A stretch of DNA of 64,000 nucleotides from Salminus brasiliensis (Eukaryota > Chordata > Actinopteri > Characiformes > Bryconidae). Positions 47,501-57,051 of the stretch are shown one piece after another. The notes under the pieces were generated by a model, which saw only the letters and a program-made list of their open reading frames with translations, ran no database searches and was not told the DNA's origin. Location: positions 20,196,027 to 20,260,026 of the forward strand of contig NC_132893.1 of the NCBI RefSeq assembly GCF_030463535.1, given 5' to 3'. The position numbers and the translations under genes are program-made. Positions within the stretch are counted from its first letter, which is position 1. Each line of letters begins with the position of its first letter.

Positions 47501-48947
47501 TGTAAGCACTGGTTTTACACTGGTTTTTACACTGGTTAAAAGGTTCTCTCTTGCACAGCACTCTTAAAAAGAAAGATGCTTTAAATGGTTATTTGAGGGA
47601 TGCCATGGAAGAACCACCAAAGGTTCTTTACACTCTTCTTACTCTGTTATAAGCATGGTTCCTATAACCAAATGTGCTCTAACCACACTTTAACAACGCT
47701 GCTTTGAAAGGAGACAGATATTAGAGAATATAGCCTACATTTTTGTAGCCCATTTATAAGGCTTGTGTGGATTTATATGGCAACAGTGGTCCCAGTTCAT
47801 TTCTACATGATTATTTCCCAGCCTTACTTTCTTCCTTAGAATTAAAAAAGCTGTTTTTTTATACTGCATCTTTAAGACAAATGCATGCAAATGACCTTTG
47901 TTTTGATTGGCTTCCCTGTAATATGATTCATTAAAAAAGTAGTCCAGGGCTGCTTATTATGTGAGGGTCCACTGAGCTGAATAAGCAGATCTCTGTAAAT
48001 ATGTTGGATTTTATGACATTATTAAAAATGATTAAAATTAGGGCAGCATGTATGAACTGGAGAGCACATTTGGAATACTGAGTGTTTATTATTCTACATT
48101 AAACATTGTATAGAATCTTTATCATTATTAGTCATTATTATTATTCATTATCATTATTATCATTTTTATTATTATTATTTTAAAAAAATCTGTGATATGA
48201 GTACTTTAAAGTGTTACAAAAGGTGCCATAAGTGGTTCTATAGACATAAACCATAAGAGTGCTTCCCTAAAGACCCTCTCAGTCGAGTGGATTCCTAAAA
48301 AAACACACATTAAAAGGTTCTTTAGTAACCAATGGTGGTTCTTCTAGGGCATCACTCCAAACAACTACTTCTGACACCTTTATTGTGAGCATTGATAAGA
48401 CTTTACCTTAATGTGTGAAGAAAGGAGAAATCCCCCCTAAAGGAATCAAAGAGCTGCTTTGAGTTAAAAGAGTCTAAGACCGGGTTTCATAGACATGGCT
48501 TAAGCCTATTCAGTTATATTCCCCTGAAACTCCACTCTTTTTGGTCTAGGATTAGGCTTATTCTGGCTCCGGGAAACCAATCCCAATATACCACAGAGAC
48601 ACCCTTTATATTTACTGATGGAATCAAATCATCTCAACTTTCTTCAGCCAGTCCCTTCCCATTCTTATCAAGTGTCCTCACATGAGTATCTATGTCCACC
48701 TGCAGGTCAGCGGTTCTTGGATGATGTGGTGTCGTATCTGGAGGAGGCGAGGGGGCTCTGGCCGTGGCTCTTGGGTGCGGCCCTTCTGGGGGCCTTTTGT
48801 TCTGCAGCTTTGGCTGTGGGCTTGGCTAAAGTCGGCAAATCCGTACTACGGCGCAGACGGAGACAGCAGAGCTCCGAGAAGCAGCCCCTCATAATCAGCA
48901 CTGACACTGAGGGCTCCTCCGCATCTTACAGAACCATGAGGCCATGA
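43771..48947 (+). CDS. tyr: Tyrosinase, complete 5-exon gene
   Basis: Coding exons are 43771-44595, 45210-45426, 47002-47149, 47294-47475 and 48706-48947 (825, 217, 148, 182 and 242 nt). They give 537 residues in one frame. Tyrosinase is the type 3 copper enzyme of melanosomes that hydroxylates tyrosine and oxidises DOPA to dopaquinone, the rate-limiting steps of melanin synthesis. The sequence shows a signal peptide (about 1-19), a cysteine-rich lumenal start, CuA histidines H181, H204 and H213 (motif MHYYVSRH, then [12 protein letters not shown]), CuB histidines H365, H369 and H392 ([14 protein letters not shown]), one membrane helix (about 476-500) and a short tail with EKQPLI (515-520), a dileucine-type melanosome sorting signal. 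[12 protein letters not shown] and NAPIGHN mark TYR, not TYRP1 or DCT. All catalytic residues are intact. Confidence 0.97.
44840..45060. repeat. 93-bp tandem repeat in tyr intron 1
   Basis: Unit starts A-A-(G/A)-CCAAGAACC lie at 44841, 44934 and 45027, exactly 93 bp apart. The first two units are nearly identical over their length and the third is partial. The unit carries AAGAACC motifs of the local MITE-like family. Confidence 0.92.
45210..45426 (+). CDS. tyr: tyr exon 2
   Basis: The acceptor is TCCCTGCAG/GTGATT. It encodes VICSRAPEY to FRNTLEG. The donor GAAG/GTTAAA is weak (T and A at intron positions 3 and 4, A at 5 and 6), yet the 217-nt length and phase fit the family exactly. Confidence 0.95.
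45427..46053. other. tyr intron 2, left part; nothing recognised
   Basis: No exon or named repeat was seen before the SINE. Confidence 0.4.
46056..46300 (+). mobile_element. tRNA-derived SINE in tyr intron 2
   Basis: GTGGTGGCTCAGTGGTTAGAGC (A box), GGTTGTGGGTTCGATTCCC (B box), AAGGCCCTTTACCCTCTCTG and TGGGTTAAATGCAGAGGACA are well preserved. The head lacks the CTGCCACTGTTGGGCCCTTG block found in the copy at 58772. Confidence 0.85.
47002..47149 (+). CDS. tyr: tyr exon 3 (CuB site)
   Basis: The acceptor is CATGCAG/GTTTTG and the donor GATAG/GTAAGG. It encodes [20 protein letters not shown] and the LLHHAFVD block, supplying all three CuB histidines. Confidence 0.96.
47294..47475 (+). CDS. tyr: tyr exon 4
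   Basis: The acceptor is GTTTCAG/CATCTA and the donor CCTG/GTGAGT. It encodes [41 protein letters not shown]. It is separated from exon 3 by only 144 bp. Confidence 0.96.
47556..47665. repeat. MITE-like fragment (ACTCTTAAAA end)
   Basis: GCACTCTTAAAAAGAAAGATG opens it, with GAAGAACCACCAAAGGTTCT and a matching TTACACTCTT close. Confidence 0.55.
48196..48400. repeat. MITE-like fragment in tyr intron 4
   Basis: AAAGGTGCCATAAGTGGTTC, AAAAGGTTCTTTAGTAACC and GACACCTTTATTGTGAGCA match the local GGTTCTTT family. Confidence 0.5.
48481..48590. repeat. Fold-back MITE, copy 3
   Basis: GGGTTTCATAGACATGGCTT with AAGCCTATTC on the left and TAGGATTAGGCTTATTCTGG, CTCCGGGAAACC on the right form an inverted pair. 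It lies about 115 bp before tyr exon 5. Confidence 0.65.
48706..48947 (+). CDS. tyr: tyr exon 5 (membrane helix and tail)
   Basis: The acceptor is CACCTGCAG/GTCAGC. It encodes [17 protein letters not shown], the hydrophobic helix and a basic stop-transfer RRRRRQQ, then EKQPLI. The stop is at 48945-48947. Confidence 0.96.
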
Positions 48948-49990
48948 GCGATGCGGGCACCAGAGGGCGACAGTGTCAGGAGAATGATGTAATAACTGAT
49001 GTGGGCACTAGGGGTCAACAGTATATGTAAGATAATGTAATGAGCATTGTGCACGTCAGGGGGAGACATACAAGCATGCATACAGGTTTCCTGGACCTGA
49101 GCTTCCAAGTTCAGTCCTAGACACAGACCACTGCAGAGTTCCATTCTCCTGTATTTGAGCCATATTAGATAATGATCAAGGCCAAGGAAAGCTGGACTAG
49201 AGTTGGGGAATCATTGACATGAGATGCCGCGCTGAGTCACGGGAATGGATTAAAGGGCCTATATCCTACATTTAGCCATGTGAAAACCTTATATCTCCAG
49301 AATAGCAACTTTACAGGAAGAAGGAAAAAATGGCTTAACTTTCAATGGAAGTCAATGGTAATACATGTTGTTCCAAGTCATTTTGGAGCATTTCTATTGG
49401 TCCATTCATCAAGACATTTTAACACACTAAAAAGAACAGCTACCAGATTCGCATTATGTCAGAAAGGTTTTTGCAGACAACAGTAATTTACTTAATAATT
49501 TAATCATTTACTCGACAATTTTCACTGTCTCAGGAATAGGTGCAATATATGTAACTGTGCTTGTCTTCCTGACATCAAACGTGCAATGTATACAAAACAG
49601 ACAATTTTTGTTGCAGAATTCAACAGTGTTTACATACGGCATCACACTTTTCTTACAGGAGGAAAATTCAGCTTTCTACAATATGGGCCCTTTAAGCCTA
49701 GCCTTGGATAAAATTGAAATGTCATGGGTGATTAACCATTAAAAAGCCTTGGGATCTGGAAAATCAGCACATTTGTACTTTAGATGAAATCTTCAATAAT
49801 AGATCGTATTTGAGGTAGAACCCCCTTCATCTTCATAAAATCCAGTGCTTTTTAATTGTAATTTAAGAATCAAGGTAGCTCTTTTCCTTCATTATTCATT
49901 ATGTCCTTGGCAAATGAACACAAAGCCTTCCTAATTTTTGTTACAATGCATTGTTAAGACTTCAAATAAAAGTTTGGTCTACAGCCATCA
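48948..49990 (+). other. tyr 3' untranslated region with polyadenylation signal
   Basis: An AATAAA at 49967-49972 follows the stop by about 1.0 kb, and no earlier clear plus-strand signal was seen. The region includes a dispersed-repeat copy at 49283-49470. The end of the transcript is inferred. Confidence 0.5.
49283..49470 (+). repeat. Dispersed repeat (GGAGCATTTCTATTGG family) in the tyr 3' region
   Basis: It contains TGGAAGTCAATGGTAATACA, TTTTGGAGCATTTCTATTGG, TCCATTCATC and ACAGCTACCAGATTCGCATT. This is the fullest copy in the window. Confidence 0.6.
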
Positions 49991-50647
49991 GTTTTCCATT
50001 CATGTTCAACAGCTTACGTACTTTAAAAAAAGAGTATATTCCCACAAATATAACTTTATCTCGTGTCATTTTTCAGGTTCATTGCGTTGGGTCTAATACC
50101 CAACACAGATAACTGAATTCAACTGGTTCAATATGGTATTAAAATGTCACCAGACATTGTAAAGATGGAGACAAGAGATAGCCTAGCATTAATCGATTGA
50201 GTCTTACATCTGAAGTCTGCTTTGCATGTTAGCTCTTTGAATAAAGTCAAATCCTGCTGCTTGTGTGGCCCAGTGAGGCCTTTCCAAATCCTGTTCCACT
50301 GCAGTGCTTACTTCCCCACATTAGCACACTCGATTCGACTCATTAGCTAATTAACCAGCCTTTAAATGGGTTTAACGTGGGTGTGCAAGAGTGGGGAAAA
50401 CGTGCAGTCAGGGTGCACCAGGATAAGAACATTAGTCCAATTTGACATCTCCCTTCAGGAGAAATGAATTTGTCTCAGCCCATAAGACCATAAAACACCC
50501 CCACTGCAAGATACTGCTCGAGAAATACAGTTCTCATGGAGAACTAGCGGTTCCACCATTAACACAATGTAGGCTAATCCTAATAAAAGATGTACTTTTC
50601 ATTTTATATTGGGAATTGTTTCAAGAAAATTGCAGAAACCAAAAGAG

Positions 50648-51108
50648 CATACACTACATGCCCAAATGTTTGTTGACACCCCTTCTAATAAATGCATTCG
50701 GCTACTGACACATATGTACAAATGCACACACAGCTCGTGTAGCTCCTGCAGAGAAGAACTGCCAACAGAATTGGACTAGAGGGGTATAAAACCCCCCAGC
50801 ATTAAGCTATGGAGCAGTAGATCTGTGTTCTTTGAAATAATAGTACTTTTGAGATGAGTTGGGGAGTTGGGGACGAGGTGAGGTAGTTATCATTCAACAT
50901 GCTGACCTCACTAATGCTTTTGTTGAATGCTGAATGCAATCAAATCCTCACAACAATGCTCAAACGTCTAGTAGAAAGCCATCCCTGGACAGTAGAGACA
51001 GATACTCCAACAAAAAGCAGAAGAAATTCCTTTAATTATACCCTTGATTTCAGAAAAAAAAACTATAAATAAGCAGGTGTCCCAATACTTTCTTTCAATG
51101 TAATGTGG
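50648..51108 (-). mobile_element. Non-autonomous MITE (tGGGACACC ends), full-length copy
   Basis: The left end is ACACTACATGCCCAAATGTT with GACACCCCTTCTAATAAATG. The right end is AGCAGGTGTCCCAATACTTT. The internal blocks GGGGTATAAAACCCCC and CTAATGCTTTTGTTGAATGC are typical of a common fish element. There is no ORF. Confidence 0.7.
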
Positions 51109-51204
51109 TAAAAATGAATCCCGATTAAGTATTTCCAGGGGGACAATTATATAAAGACTCCTATTGAATTGAAAGTGTCCACAGTCTTTGCAGTTACAGG
51201 CATA

Positions 51205-51845
51205 CACTCACTGGGCACTTTATTAAGAGCCCTAAAACACTCTCAGTTCTTCATGACAGGGGTTCCACAAGATGTTGAAAACATATGAGATTCTGGTCCA
51301 TGTTGACATGACTGCATTACACATTTCCTGCAGACGTCTTCATGGCTATGAAGAGACGCACGTTGCCAGCAATGCTCAAATAGTCTGTGCCAATCAAGCA
51401 ATGATAGGTATTAACAGGCCCATAGAAAAAGTAAACATTCCCCACACCACTACATCACCTCCACTAGCTTGGGCTGTTGACACAAGGCAGGTTGGGTTCA
51501 TTGATTCAAGCTGTTTGTTCCAAAATCTGACACCAGCCATCAGTGTCCAACAGCGGAAATCAGGATTCATCAGACCAGGCTATGTTTTCCCCAGTCTTCA
51601 ACTGTGCCCACTGCAGCCTCAGCTTTCTGTTCTTGGCCCAACATCATGATCTGCTGCTCACCACAATGGCACAGAGTGGTGGTTATCTGTGTTCTGTCAG
51701 TCTGAACCAGTCTGCTCATTCACCATTGATCTTTTTCATCAAGCCAGGAGACATAGGAGGCATCTGCCACACAATTGGCTGATTAGATAATTGCATGAAT
51801 GACTAGGTGTACAGGCCTCCCTAATAATTTGCTTGGTAAGGGTCT
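51205..51845 (-). mobile_element. Tc1-like transposon relic (family 2)
   Basis: It begins CACTGGGCACTTTATTAAGA and reads antisense transposase blocks ATTCATCAGACCAGGCTATG (the AWSDESRF motif reversed), CAGCCTCAGCTTTCTGTTCT and AGTCTGCTCATTCACCATTG. It closes with CACACAATTGGCTGATTAGA and AATGACTAGGTGTACAGG. Stops and deletions show it is dead. Confidence 0.75.
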
Positions 51846-52221
51846 ATTCTTGGTTTATTTCTTTAATCATAGTAAAATAATGGGGTGGATTTTTTACTCA
51901 GCCGCAATCCAGTTCTGGCAAGCTGCTGAAGTCCTGCTTAGTGAAATACGCCTCTGCACTGACGTTAACCAAGTAGGCGTGCCTTCTATGGGGGCGTGTC
52001 ACATGGGCGTGTCTAAGAGGCTGAAGGGACGCGGAGGGATATCCTGCTGTTGGAACCCAGAGGGTAGTGCTAGTGACCAAGTCCCAAAACAGCACAACAG
52101 ATCCAGGGTCAGGTTTGCTGCACTCTTTACACAACACCAAGTTCACTACGTTGGTCAGCAAAACTGGTCCAGGAACAGCGCTCCTGAGTGTGAACGCTGT
52201 GTGAACGCCGCCACCGCTCGG

Positions 52222-52396
52222 TGATTGGCAGCACCTGTTTATAGCTGCGCTCTAAATTGCAGTCTGCTCAGGAGTGGCTTGTAGAAATAGGAGGCTTTCT
52301 GCGCGGTTCCACTGAGATCTTTGGTTGGTTTGAGCGGGTCTTTGGGTCGTTTTAGCTGTTTTTCTTTCGCAAGTCTTCACAAGTTGAACCTGCACA
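52222..52396 (+). promoter_or_regulatory. Probable promoter and 5' leader of the importin-alpha gene
   Basis: An inverted CCAAT box (ATTGG at 52224-52228) lies 14 bp before a TATA-like TTTATAG (52238-52244), with the start codon about 155 bp further on. Upstream are two GGGCGTGTC boxes (about 51991-52015) that could bind KLF/SP factors. A transcript start near 52270 would fit, but it is inferred. Confidence 0.45.
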
Positions 52397-52462
52397 ATGC
52401 CTACCGAGAACCTGACCGATAAACGCTTGTCCAAGTTTAAAAACAAGGGCAAGGACCCGCTG
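52397..52462 (+). CDS. Importin-alpha exon 1 (coding part)
   Basis: 22 codons from [20 protein letters not shown] to PL, ending at the donor CTG/GTAAGT. It starts the IBB domain. The context before the ATG is TGCACA. Confidence 0.9.
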
Positions 52463-55400
52463 GTAAGTTTTGAGGCGTTGGGAAGTGACTAGTAAGTCAA
52501 ATTCTTAAGTTAGAGATGGTGATTTGGTGCCAAAATACATATTTTAAAGTATTACAGTTTCTAGCTGCATTTTAAGGCCACTTAAATGGGCTGTATAACT
52601 ATAACAAGTAGCGGAATGGTTTGCTAGGGGTTTCTTTTGGTGGGTAGGCTGCTGTACAGGAGAGTGGTGTAATGCTACAAGCTAACGCTTTACCTTAAGT
52701 TCAGTTTCACTGCTATTAATGTTAGTGACTAGTGTTTTATATAAAACATCCCTCACTATTAATTTGCACTATTAAATTGCTACAAATAAAAATGAGCAAA
52801 AAAAAAAAAAATCTATAAAGTCTAAGCTGGATAGTAAAATACTTTTGTTTACATGAAGCTTCCAACCTGAATGTGCACTTTTCTATGTTATCAGTGAAAA
52901 TGCATATCAACTGTCCATTGAATGGCAGGGCAAATATCCACACTATAAAACTGAAATGTCGAGTTTACATGACTGCTGTAATGCCTCTTTGTGGGTAAAG
53001 TGAGTTGTTGGTTGCGATGCTGATAAAACTAGTGTTGCTTTGTGGAGGCCATGAAGTTTGGTGGTGGGTGGGGTACAGCTTTAAATGCAGCTCATCACCA
53101 CTGTTGGTCTGCATGTACCTACATCTACATGAAGCTTTGTCATGCCATGGTTTAAATGAATAAATAAATATTATTTATGTATGTTTAATGGACATTTGTG
53201 CACTTGGCATTTGAGATGAACTGATCATTTGAAAATTGACAAATGCCATGTAACCCCCTTTAATAATAAATGTTCATATAGGCCTTACCTATATTAGATG
53301 CTATGTAAAGTGGTGGTAAATCTAAACGTCTTTGTGGACATTTTTCTGTTGTAAGGCATACTGTCCACTGAGACTCAGATTTGACATGTCTTTGCACTGT
53401 TGGCTACCTTGTTGTCCTCATTTGAAGTTTACATCAAGTACAATCACAAGAAGCAATGCTGTTTTCCTTCTAAGTACATTAATTCAGTGTTCTTGCATTT
53501 GTATTGGTTCATTATTAAAACAGTTTATGTAAACAGTTCAAGTGCACAAGTTGTCTATTTTCTACATAAGAAGTAGAAGCAAGCTGGGCTCAAATTAAGA
53601 AAGTAACCTTGTAAACAGGGTTTTTTTTTTTTTTTTTTTTTTTACTTGTGGAATTTCTCTAAGCCATCACTAAACTAGAACAAGCCTATATCATTTCTAA
53701 CTTTGTTTTCCTGCTCTGTTCTTAAAGAAAATGCGTGAACGCAGAGTTGCGGAGTGTGTTGAGCTTCGTAAAGCGCAAAGGGTGGAGAGTATTCTGAAGA
53801 GAAGGAACATTGAATTTCAGCCTGATGTGGAGCCCCTGTCACCTGAGTACAACACCGACAACCAACAGGTTGTAGATCCACTACAGTAGTGTTGTGGTCA
53901 GCAACCCTGAATGCATTGCTTGTACTGCTTAACATGTGTTCTGTGATTATTTAGGTAATCTCTGCAACCATTCAGGAGATTATTGCAAATGTCAACAGTG
54001 ACTGTCCAGATAAACAGACACAGGGTTGTCAAACAGCCAGGTACAGCAGCAGCAGCTCTTGGCCGCTCTGCTCCTTTTATGGAGTATCTCTGCTATGCTC
54101 CAAGTTAATGAGCGTTTCATGGCCGTCTGTCTGTTCCTTCCATGTTCCAGGAAACTGCTGTCTCGGGAAAGGAACCCTCCACTGAAGGAGATAGTGGAGG
54201 CTGGCCTGTTGTCACGATTCGTGGAGTTCTTGGGGAGGAATGATAATCCCACTCTGCAGTTTGAGGCTGCTTGGTCCCTCACCAATGTGGCATCAGGCAC
54301 CTCTTGGCACACACAGCAGGTGGTGGAACATGGGGCAGTGCCTGCCTTCATTGCCCTCTTAGGCTCACCTATGCTCAACATAAGTGAACAGGCAGTCTGG
54401 GCCCTGGGGAACATTGCAGGTAACACCTGTGACCTACTTGAGGCAACGATGCCACACTTCAGTTCCCTTTCTGTTGGATTCTTGTTATTTATTCTTTGGC
54501 CAGCTACCATTTGTATTCAAATCCAGGTTTTGAAGAACCTGGTGCTAAATCTGGTCACCAAGCCTATGCTTATTTTTGTTCCTGCAGGCTTTAGTATAGA
54601 CACCCAAACCTGAGTCATGGTTATGCCCTTAGAAGTGCTTGATTAATGAGATTTAGGTTGATGGCACAGTCTTGCCAATAGAATAGGACCTTCTGCAGCA
54701 GATAATTATGAATCCATTGAGCTGTGGAACTGTTCTCTGGGATGGCGCACCATCCTTATATACTTCTGAAGCTGAGAATGAGGTAGGGTGGTGATCCTCA
54801 GTGATGCTCCCAAATGTAGTAGAAAGCTCTTCCCTTGATGGTTATGCCAACAAAAGCAGGATGGCCCTTGTTTTCAGATGAAACAGGAATAAGCTGGTGT
54901 CCCAATATGTCTGACTTCTAGGCATGTAACAAATGAGGGCAATAGAACGTTTTGACTGTGCCAGCAGAGTACTTGTTTGATGTGTTTGGATCAAATTATC
55001 TAGCTTTGTTGGGAGTTTTTGTACTTTCTTTTTGGTAGTCATTGCTAATCATTAACTCCTGAATAATTTATAGCTGGATAAGGCCTCTGGCAGCAAGAGA
55101 TTAAGCTGGCTATACATTTCTCATAGTTTGGATTGTTTGTCTAAGGTTAAAGTTAATTGGCTTCTAGTGTCCAGGTTCTTTTGTCTTCCACTGTTCTTGT
55201 GAGGGTGACTCCTTTGTGGGTTTTTTGTTTGTTTTTTTTCCCCTTCCCCTTCTCTCTCCTTTTCTTTCCCTGTAGGTGATGGCCCATCATATAGAGATGC
55301 ACTTATTGACTGCAATGTGATCCCTGCTCTACTGGCTCGCCTAACACCAGATGCTCCGGTAAGTTTGTTTCTGCTATGCATGTTTTTCAGCTCTATCAGT

Positions 55401-57051
55401 CATAAAACATGAAAAATGAAGTACTATGCTTTTCTCTCCAGGTTGGTTACCTTCGCAACTTGACATGGACCCTCTCGAACCTGTGCAGGAACAAAAACCC
55501 ATTCCCTCGCTTCTCTGCTGTTCAGCAGATGCTGCCTTCTATTATACAGTTGCTTCATCATAGTGACAAGTCTGTCTTGTCTGATGCATGCTGGGCCATC
55601 TCCTACCTCACAGATGGACCCAATGAGAGGATTGATGTTGTAATCAAGACTGGAATCCTTTCACGGCTGGTTGAGCTCTTGGGCTTTGAGGAGCTTGCAG
55701 TGGTGGTGAATATTGAGTGAAATTCTTATTGGATAAGAGTTAATGGTGGTTCAACCTAGACTTAATGAAATGGTCTCTGTTTAATTTGTCAAATGTGTAC
55801 CTTACTACACCTTTATTTCCTAAAACAGACTCCAGCGCTGCGTTCCATTGGGAACATTGTGAGTGGATCGGATGTACAGACGCAGATGGCTATTGATGCA
55901 GGTGTGCTAAACGCCTTGCCTAAACTAATGCGTCATGCCAAACCCAGTGTCCAAAAGGAAGCAGCCTGGGCTGTGTCCAACATTGCAGCTGGACCACGCC
56001 AGCAAATCCAGCAGCTCATCACATGTGGGCTGCTGGCCCCCCTTGTGGACCTTCTGAAGAATGTAGGTGGTGAAGGCTCAAGTGTACTTGGTCTTAATCC
56101 AAATTGTTCCAAATGTAGCTTCCAATCTTTTAGTTCAGGCACCTAAACAGAGGCTTACCCTAAATAGCCTGGTCCAAGTCTGCACTGCTGGTCCTTAAGA
56201 AACTAGTTTTGCCATGCTTGGCTCTTCTGGGTGACTTGGTTTGCTGTGTACATCTTTCAGGCTGACTTTAAAACTCAGCGAGAAGCTGTTTGGGCAGTCA
56301 CCAACTACACCAGCGGAGGGACAGTGGAGCAGGTAGTACAGCTTGTCAAGTGTGGTGGCCTGGAAGCCATCATAAATCTGCTCACAGTCAAAGATGCCAA
56401 GACTGTTTTGGTCATTCTGGATGCTATCAATAACATTTTCTTGGTAAGGGTGCCATGCAGAGCCTTTAGTTTTATTGGTGCTGGGAGCCTGTCTTTGTCA
56501 GTCTGTTGGGCCACTCTTCCAGACCCAGACTAAATCTAGTTTCCAATGATGACTCTCCATTGATTTTTATTATCAATAATTTAGTCTAAAAAGTAGGCTT
56601 AGTCTGTGCCTGTAGAACCCAACTTGGTTTATATTTTGCTTTAAGGCTGAACCATTTTAATGTGTTGAGCTACTGACAGCCTCTACTGTGGTATCCATAG
56701 GCTGCTGAGAAGCTAGGGGAGGTGGAAAAGCTTTGTCTGCTGGTAGAAGAGATGGGTGGACTGGATCGCATTGAACTTCTCCAGAACCATGAAAACAATG
56801 CTGTGTATCGTGCTGCCCAGGGACTCATAGAGAAGTACTTCAGTGAGGTGGGTTCACTGGAACAAGGCTCAATGTTCTTGATGTACTGCAGCCCCACCTT
56901 AAACTTGTGCAGTATAGGTTATATAAGACATGTTCTATACTTTTCTCCCCCAAAAATGCAGGATGGTGAGGATGAATGCCTGAAGACTGAGGCAACTGAG
57001 ACTGACTTTGTTTTTGGCCCAACTGAGGTCCAGAGAAGATTTGACTTTTGA
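52397..57051 (+). CDS. Importin subunit alpha (alpha-1 type, kpna2/kpna7-like), complete 10-exon gene
   Basis: Exons are 52397-52462, 53728-53868, 53955-54040, 54151-54419, 55276-55358, 55442-55705, 55829-56062, 56261-56443, 56701-56847 and 56962-57051. They total 1563 nt and give 520 residues in one frame. Importin-alpha is the adaptor that binds nuclear localisation signals and, through its N-terminal IBB domain, importin-beta. Visible are the IBB (about 8-54; FKNKGKD, RERR, VELRKA, LKRRN) and armadillo repeats from about 70 to 450 with the cargo-binding W/N pairs W139/N143 and W181/N185, [12 protein letters not shown] and [12 protein letters not shown]. The C-terminal exportin-binding [16 protein letters not shown] is also present. 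Repeats resemble the KPNA2/KPNA7 clade, not KPNA1/5/6 or KPNA3/4. The N- and C-terminal ends are divergent, which would suit an oocyte-type member, but the exact paralogue is not resolved. Confidence 0.93.
52463..53727 (+). other. Importin-alpha intron 1, nothing recognised
   Basis: Ordinary AT-rich intron with an A-run near 52798-52811 and a T-run at 53623-53643. No repeat family was recognised. Confidence 0.5.
53728..53868 (+). CDS. Importin-alpha exon 2 (IBB domain)
   Basis: The acceptor is TTCTTAAAG/AAAATG and the donor CAACAG/GTTGTA, which is weak. It encodes [18 protein letters not shown] to EYNTDNQQ. It follows a pyrimidine tract and a poly-T run at 53623-53643. Confidence 0.85.
53955..54040 (+). 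CDS. Importin-alpha exon 3
   Basis: The acceptor is GATTATTTAG/GTAATC and the donor GCCAG/GTACAG. It encodes [20 protein letters not shown] and QTQGCQTA, the first armadillo helix region. Length 86 nt; phases fit. The intron before it is only 86 bp. Confidence 0.85.
54151..54419 (+). CDS. Importin-alpha exon 4 (ARM 1-3)
   Basis: The acceptor is TTCCAG/GAAACT and the donor GCAG/GTAACA. It encodes [39 protein letters not shown] and [12 protein letters not shown], the major NLS site. SWHT replaces the usual SEQT after ASGT. Confidence 0.93.
54690..54930 (-). mobile_element. MITE fragment in importin-alpha intron 4
   Basis: TTGAGCTGTGGAACTGTTCT, TAGTAGAAAGCTCTTCCCTTG, CAACAAAAGCAGGATGG and AAGCTGGTGTCCCAATATGT match the family of the element at 50648. 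Confidence 0.6.
55276..55358 (+). CDS. Importin-alpha exon 5
   Basis: The acceptor is CCTGTAG/GTGATG and the donor CTCCG/GTAAGT. It encodes [20 protein letters not shown] and ARLTPDAP. Confidence 0.92.
55442..55705 (+). CDS. Importin-alpha exon 6
   Basis: The acceptor is TCTCTCCAG/GTTGGT and the donor GTGGTG/GTGAAT. It encodes [20 protein letters not shown] to GFEELAVV, including [15 protein letters not shown]. Confidence 0.92.
55829..56062 (+). CDS. Importin-alpha exon 7
   Basis: The acceptor is CTAAAACAG/ACTCCA and the donor AAGAAT/GTAGGT. It encodes [19 protein letters not shown] to LVDLLKN with [14 protein letters not shown]. Confidence 0.93.
56261..56443 (+). CDS. Importin-alpha exon 8 (minor NLS site)
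   Basis: The acceptor is ATCTTTCAG/GCTGAC and the donor TTCTTG/GTAAGG. It encodes [20 protein letters not shown] to DAINNIFL. Confidence 0.93.
56505..56628. repeat. Fold-back MITE, copy 4, in importin-alpha intron 8
   Basis: CCAGACCCAGACTAAATCTAG with GATGACTCTCCATTGATTTT and the right arm TTTAGTCTAAAAAGTAGGCTT, CTGTGCCTGTAGAACCC are inverted mates. Confidence 0.6.
56701..56847 (+). CDS. Importin-alpha exon 9 (ARM 10)
   Basis: The acceptor is TATCCATAG/GCTGCT and the donor AGTGAG/GTGGGT. It encodes [20 protein letters not shown] to LIEKYFSE, where family members bind the export factor CAS/CSE1L. Confidence 0.93.
56962..57051 (+). CDS. Importin-alpha exon 10 (acidic and divergent tail)
   Basis: The acceptor is AAATGCAG/GATGGT. 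It encodes 29 residues starting [10 protein letters not shown] and ending [10 protein letters not shown] before the stop. An AATAAA at 57080-57085 begins only 29 bp after the stop, so the 3' untranslated region is very short. Confidence 0.88.
   Translation, partial: DGEDECLKTEATETDFVFGPTEVQRRFDF

Noticed and set aside
43771-48947. TYRP1 or DCT instead of tyrosinase
   Set aside because: Exon sizes, the catalytic-site sequence and the tail fit TYR, as does the grm5 neighbour.
51272-51782. Plus-strand open frames of 125 and 79 residues
   Set aside because: They are antisense readings of a Tc1-like relic.
53992-54510. Minus-strand 172-residue open frame
   Set aside because: It is opposite importin-alpha exons 3 and 4.
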